From IMG/VR virus record IMGVR_UViG_3300020474_000105, positions 1 to 24,542 of that record: a stretch of DNA of 24,542 bases. One strand, given 5' to 3'. Positions 23,477-24,542 of the stretch are shown piece by piece. The translations under genes and the position numbers were made by a program. Source of the DNA: a virus. Below the pieces are notes generated by a model. That model worked only from the letters and a program-made list of their open reading frames with translations, made no database searches and was not told where the DNA came from. The stretch's first letter is position 1, and each line of letters starts with the position of its first letter.

Positions 23477-23500
23477 GCCGTCCGCAAGGGCGGCTTTTTT
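23477..23500 (+). terminator. intrinsic terminator after HNH gene
   Basis: A 7-base-pair stem GCCGTCC / GGGCGGC (one G-U) with the stable GCAA tetraloop is followed by six T (23495-23500). It closes the small-gene/TerS/HNH operon, yet the next ORF opens 4 bases after the T run, so the genes behind it, including TerL, need readthrough or another promoter. Confidence 0.92.
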
Positions 23501-23504
23501 ATGT

Positions 23505-24299
23505 GTGGAATTTACTAAGAAAAGTCGAACAGAAGCCTTACGAATGGCTAATGCCATTAAAGCTAAAAATCCAAAACTTAAACCTTACGAAGTTCTTCGT
23601 ATTGTAGAAAGTAAAATCGGTAAATTGTACTACAGTAGCAAGAACGGTGATACATTTGGATCAGTTGTTCCAGAAGGTCAAGGCGAATACTTTTACTTAA
23701 AGTCTACTGGTAGAGGTACACTAAATGCCAGACCTCGTTCTGAAAAGAAAAACCGACGTGGTAGAACTGAGTCTACTCGTAGACTGAACATCAATGTTTC
23801 TACTCCAGAAAACGTAGACACACCAGCTGCTAAAAAAAAAGCTGATTCAATACGTGCACAAGGTCTTGAGGTTGATCACTTCAACGAGGTTTCACGTACT
23901 GGTCCTGCCCTTGCTGCTATGACACCAGAAGAACGTGAGCGTTATCAATCTCGAATTCCTTCTGGTAACCAAGCTAATAATTACCAAGGTTTGTCAGCAG
24001 AAGATAATGGCCGTAAAAACAGAGATCTACGTAGACTTGACCGTTATCTAGCTAAAAAAGAAGCTACTAACCCTTCACCAACTCTTACAAGGCTACTTGT
24101 CGCTTTTAAGGCAGAGAATGACAACCAAGCAGCCCGCGAAACAGCGCAAAGAAACGGACAGTCTCCACCACCACGTGTGTTCTTTCCTGGTGGTGGTTTT
24201 GATTCTGAAAGTGGCTCACCGATTGTTGATCGTGTAAACGGAAGTATGAAAGAAAATGGATATGCAGCCACTCTAGGAATCCCTTTAGAGCTGTTTTAA
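23505..24299 (+). CDS. HNH-like putative nuclease between terminator and TerL
   Basis: This 264-residue protein starts at GTG 23505, only 4 bases after the terminator T run and without a ribosome site; ATG at 23544 (Met14, MANAIKAKNPKL) is an alternative start. The N-terminal 70 residues hold a helix and a short beta part. The middle is basic (EKKNRRGRTESTRR). Residues about 117-175 have an HNH-like arrangement: GLEVDHFNEVS with D124-H125, then SGNQANNYQGLSAEDNGRKN with several Asn. This resembles 'GleVDHi.P.s..G......N..NLQ.L....N..KN' endonucleases but lacks cysteine pairs. The C-terminus is Pro/Gly-rich (SPPPRVFFPGGGF). Nuclease activity is inferred from the motif only. Confidence 0.65.
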   Translation: MEFTKKSRTEALRMANAIKAKNPKLKPYEVLRIVESKIGKLYYSSKNGDTFGSVVPEGQGEYFYLKSTGRGTLNARPRSEKKNRRGRTESTRRLNINVSTPENVDTPAAKKKADSIRAQGLEVDHFNEVSRTGPALAAMTPEERERYQSRIPSGNQANNYQGLSAEDNGRKNRDLRRLDRYLAKKEATNPSPTLTRLLVAFKAENDNQAARETAQRNGQSPPPRVFFPGGGFDSESGSPIVDRVNGSMKENGYAATLGIPLELF

Positions 24300-24321
24300 T
24301 TACATTTAGGTATCAAACCAT

Positions 24322-24542
24322 ATGTCCACCGTTTTAGAGGCCATACAGGCCGATTTCAAGCTGTTTCTGCAAGCCTTATGGGATCAACTAGACCTACCTC
24401 CACCAACCCGTGCTCAATATGCAATTGCAGATTACATTCAACACGGTCCAAAGCGTCTACAGATCCAAGCATTTCGGGGAGTTGGTAAGAGCTGGATTAC
24501 TGGTGCTTTTGTTCTGTGGACTCTCTTTAATAACCCCGAAAA
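24322..24542 (+). CDS. terL: large terminase subunit, T7 gp19-like, 3' end outside window
   Basis: The first 73 codons of TerL are present. The ATG at 24322 follows a TTAGG-containing leader. The fragment begins MSTVLEAIQADFKLFLQALW and includes PPTRAQYAIADYIQHGPKRL, then the Walker A region QIQAFRGVGKSWITGAFVLW, where GVGKS binds ATP for DNA translocation (T7 gp19 has the closely similar AFRGIGKS). The remaining ATPase and nuclease domains lie beyond 24542. The position after TerS is as in T7, where 18 and 19 are separated by the lysis genes 18.5/18.7; here a terminator and nuclease genes lie between. Confidence 0.95.
   Translation, partial: MSTVLEAIQADFKLFLQALWDQLDLPPPTRAQYAIADYIQHGPKRLQIQAFRGVGKSWITGAFVLWTLFNNPE

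Noticed and set aside
1-24542. Phage RNA polymerase promoters (T7-like or Syn5-like GGGCACC)
   Set aside because: No convincing copy in any gap; GGGCACA at about 17173 is inside the fibre repeat coding sequence.
1-24542. tRNA genes, CRISPR arrays, insertion sequences, integrase or attP, photosynthesis genes
   Set aside because: Gene packing leaves no room and no matching pattern was seen on either strand; such host-derived genes may lie elsewhere in the genome.

Overview
This window is the late (structural and packaging) half of a T7-like podovirus. The order is portal, scaffold, major capsid, tail tubular A and B, internal virion proteins 14, 15 and 16, tail fibre genes, a block of small membrane and secreted genes, small terminase, and the first 73 codons of the large terminase. 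All genes are on the + strand, tightly packed and often overlapping by 1-40 bases. No tRNA, integrase, CRISPR array or insertion sequence is visible. A marine or freshwater Synechococcus/Prochlorococcus-type cyanophage is the best guess. That rests on my recollection of cyanophage families in the accessory genes (the Pro-rich one-helix protein, the secreted protein ending SLSVFSQ, the small basic protein beside TerS, the short TerS) and not on any host marker gene in the window.

Layout. 1-2001: the end of a small gp7.3-like protein, then portal. 2018-3038: scaffold, a 41-codon acidic ORF, and a palindrome-rich leader that also holds a credible 36-codon TTG-start ORF. 3039-4205: the capsid gene with its own intrinsic terminator, in the same place as the T7 late terminator after gene 10. 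4218-8727: tail tubular A, tail tubular B and a gp14-like core protein, each overlapping the last. No T7 gene 13 equivalent is seen. 8734-15496: gp15-like and gp16-like ejection proteins. The lytic transglycosylase domain is at the C-terminus of the gp15-like protein, not at the N-terminus of the gp16-like one. 15493-20383: a multi-gene fibre/adhesin region (T7-type fibre anchor with heptad repeats, a 43-residue-repeat protein, a Gly/Ser/Asn/Tyr-rich putative adhesin, a tail-fibre-assembly-like small protein and two putative beta-rich proteins). 20383-22493: seven overlapping small genes for membrane or exported proteins, including a two-helix holin candidate and two secreted proteins whose reading frames overlap by 193 bases. 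22496-24542: a small ORF, TerS, a basic protein, an HNH nuclease, a second intrinsic terminator, a second HNH-like protein and TerL (cut by the window end).

The genes cover head assembly (portal, scaffold, capsid), tail assembly (11, 12), genome ejection through the envelope (14, 15 with its murein-cleaving domain, 16), host recognition (fibre block), probable envelope passage or lysis (membrane block) and DNA packaging (TerS/TerL with accessory nucleases). No intergenic stretch exceeds 300 bases; the longest gap between confident genes is the 143-base capsid leader.
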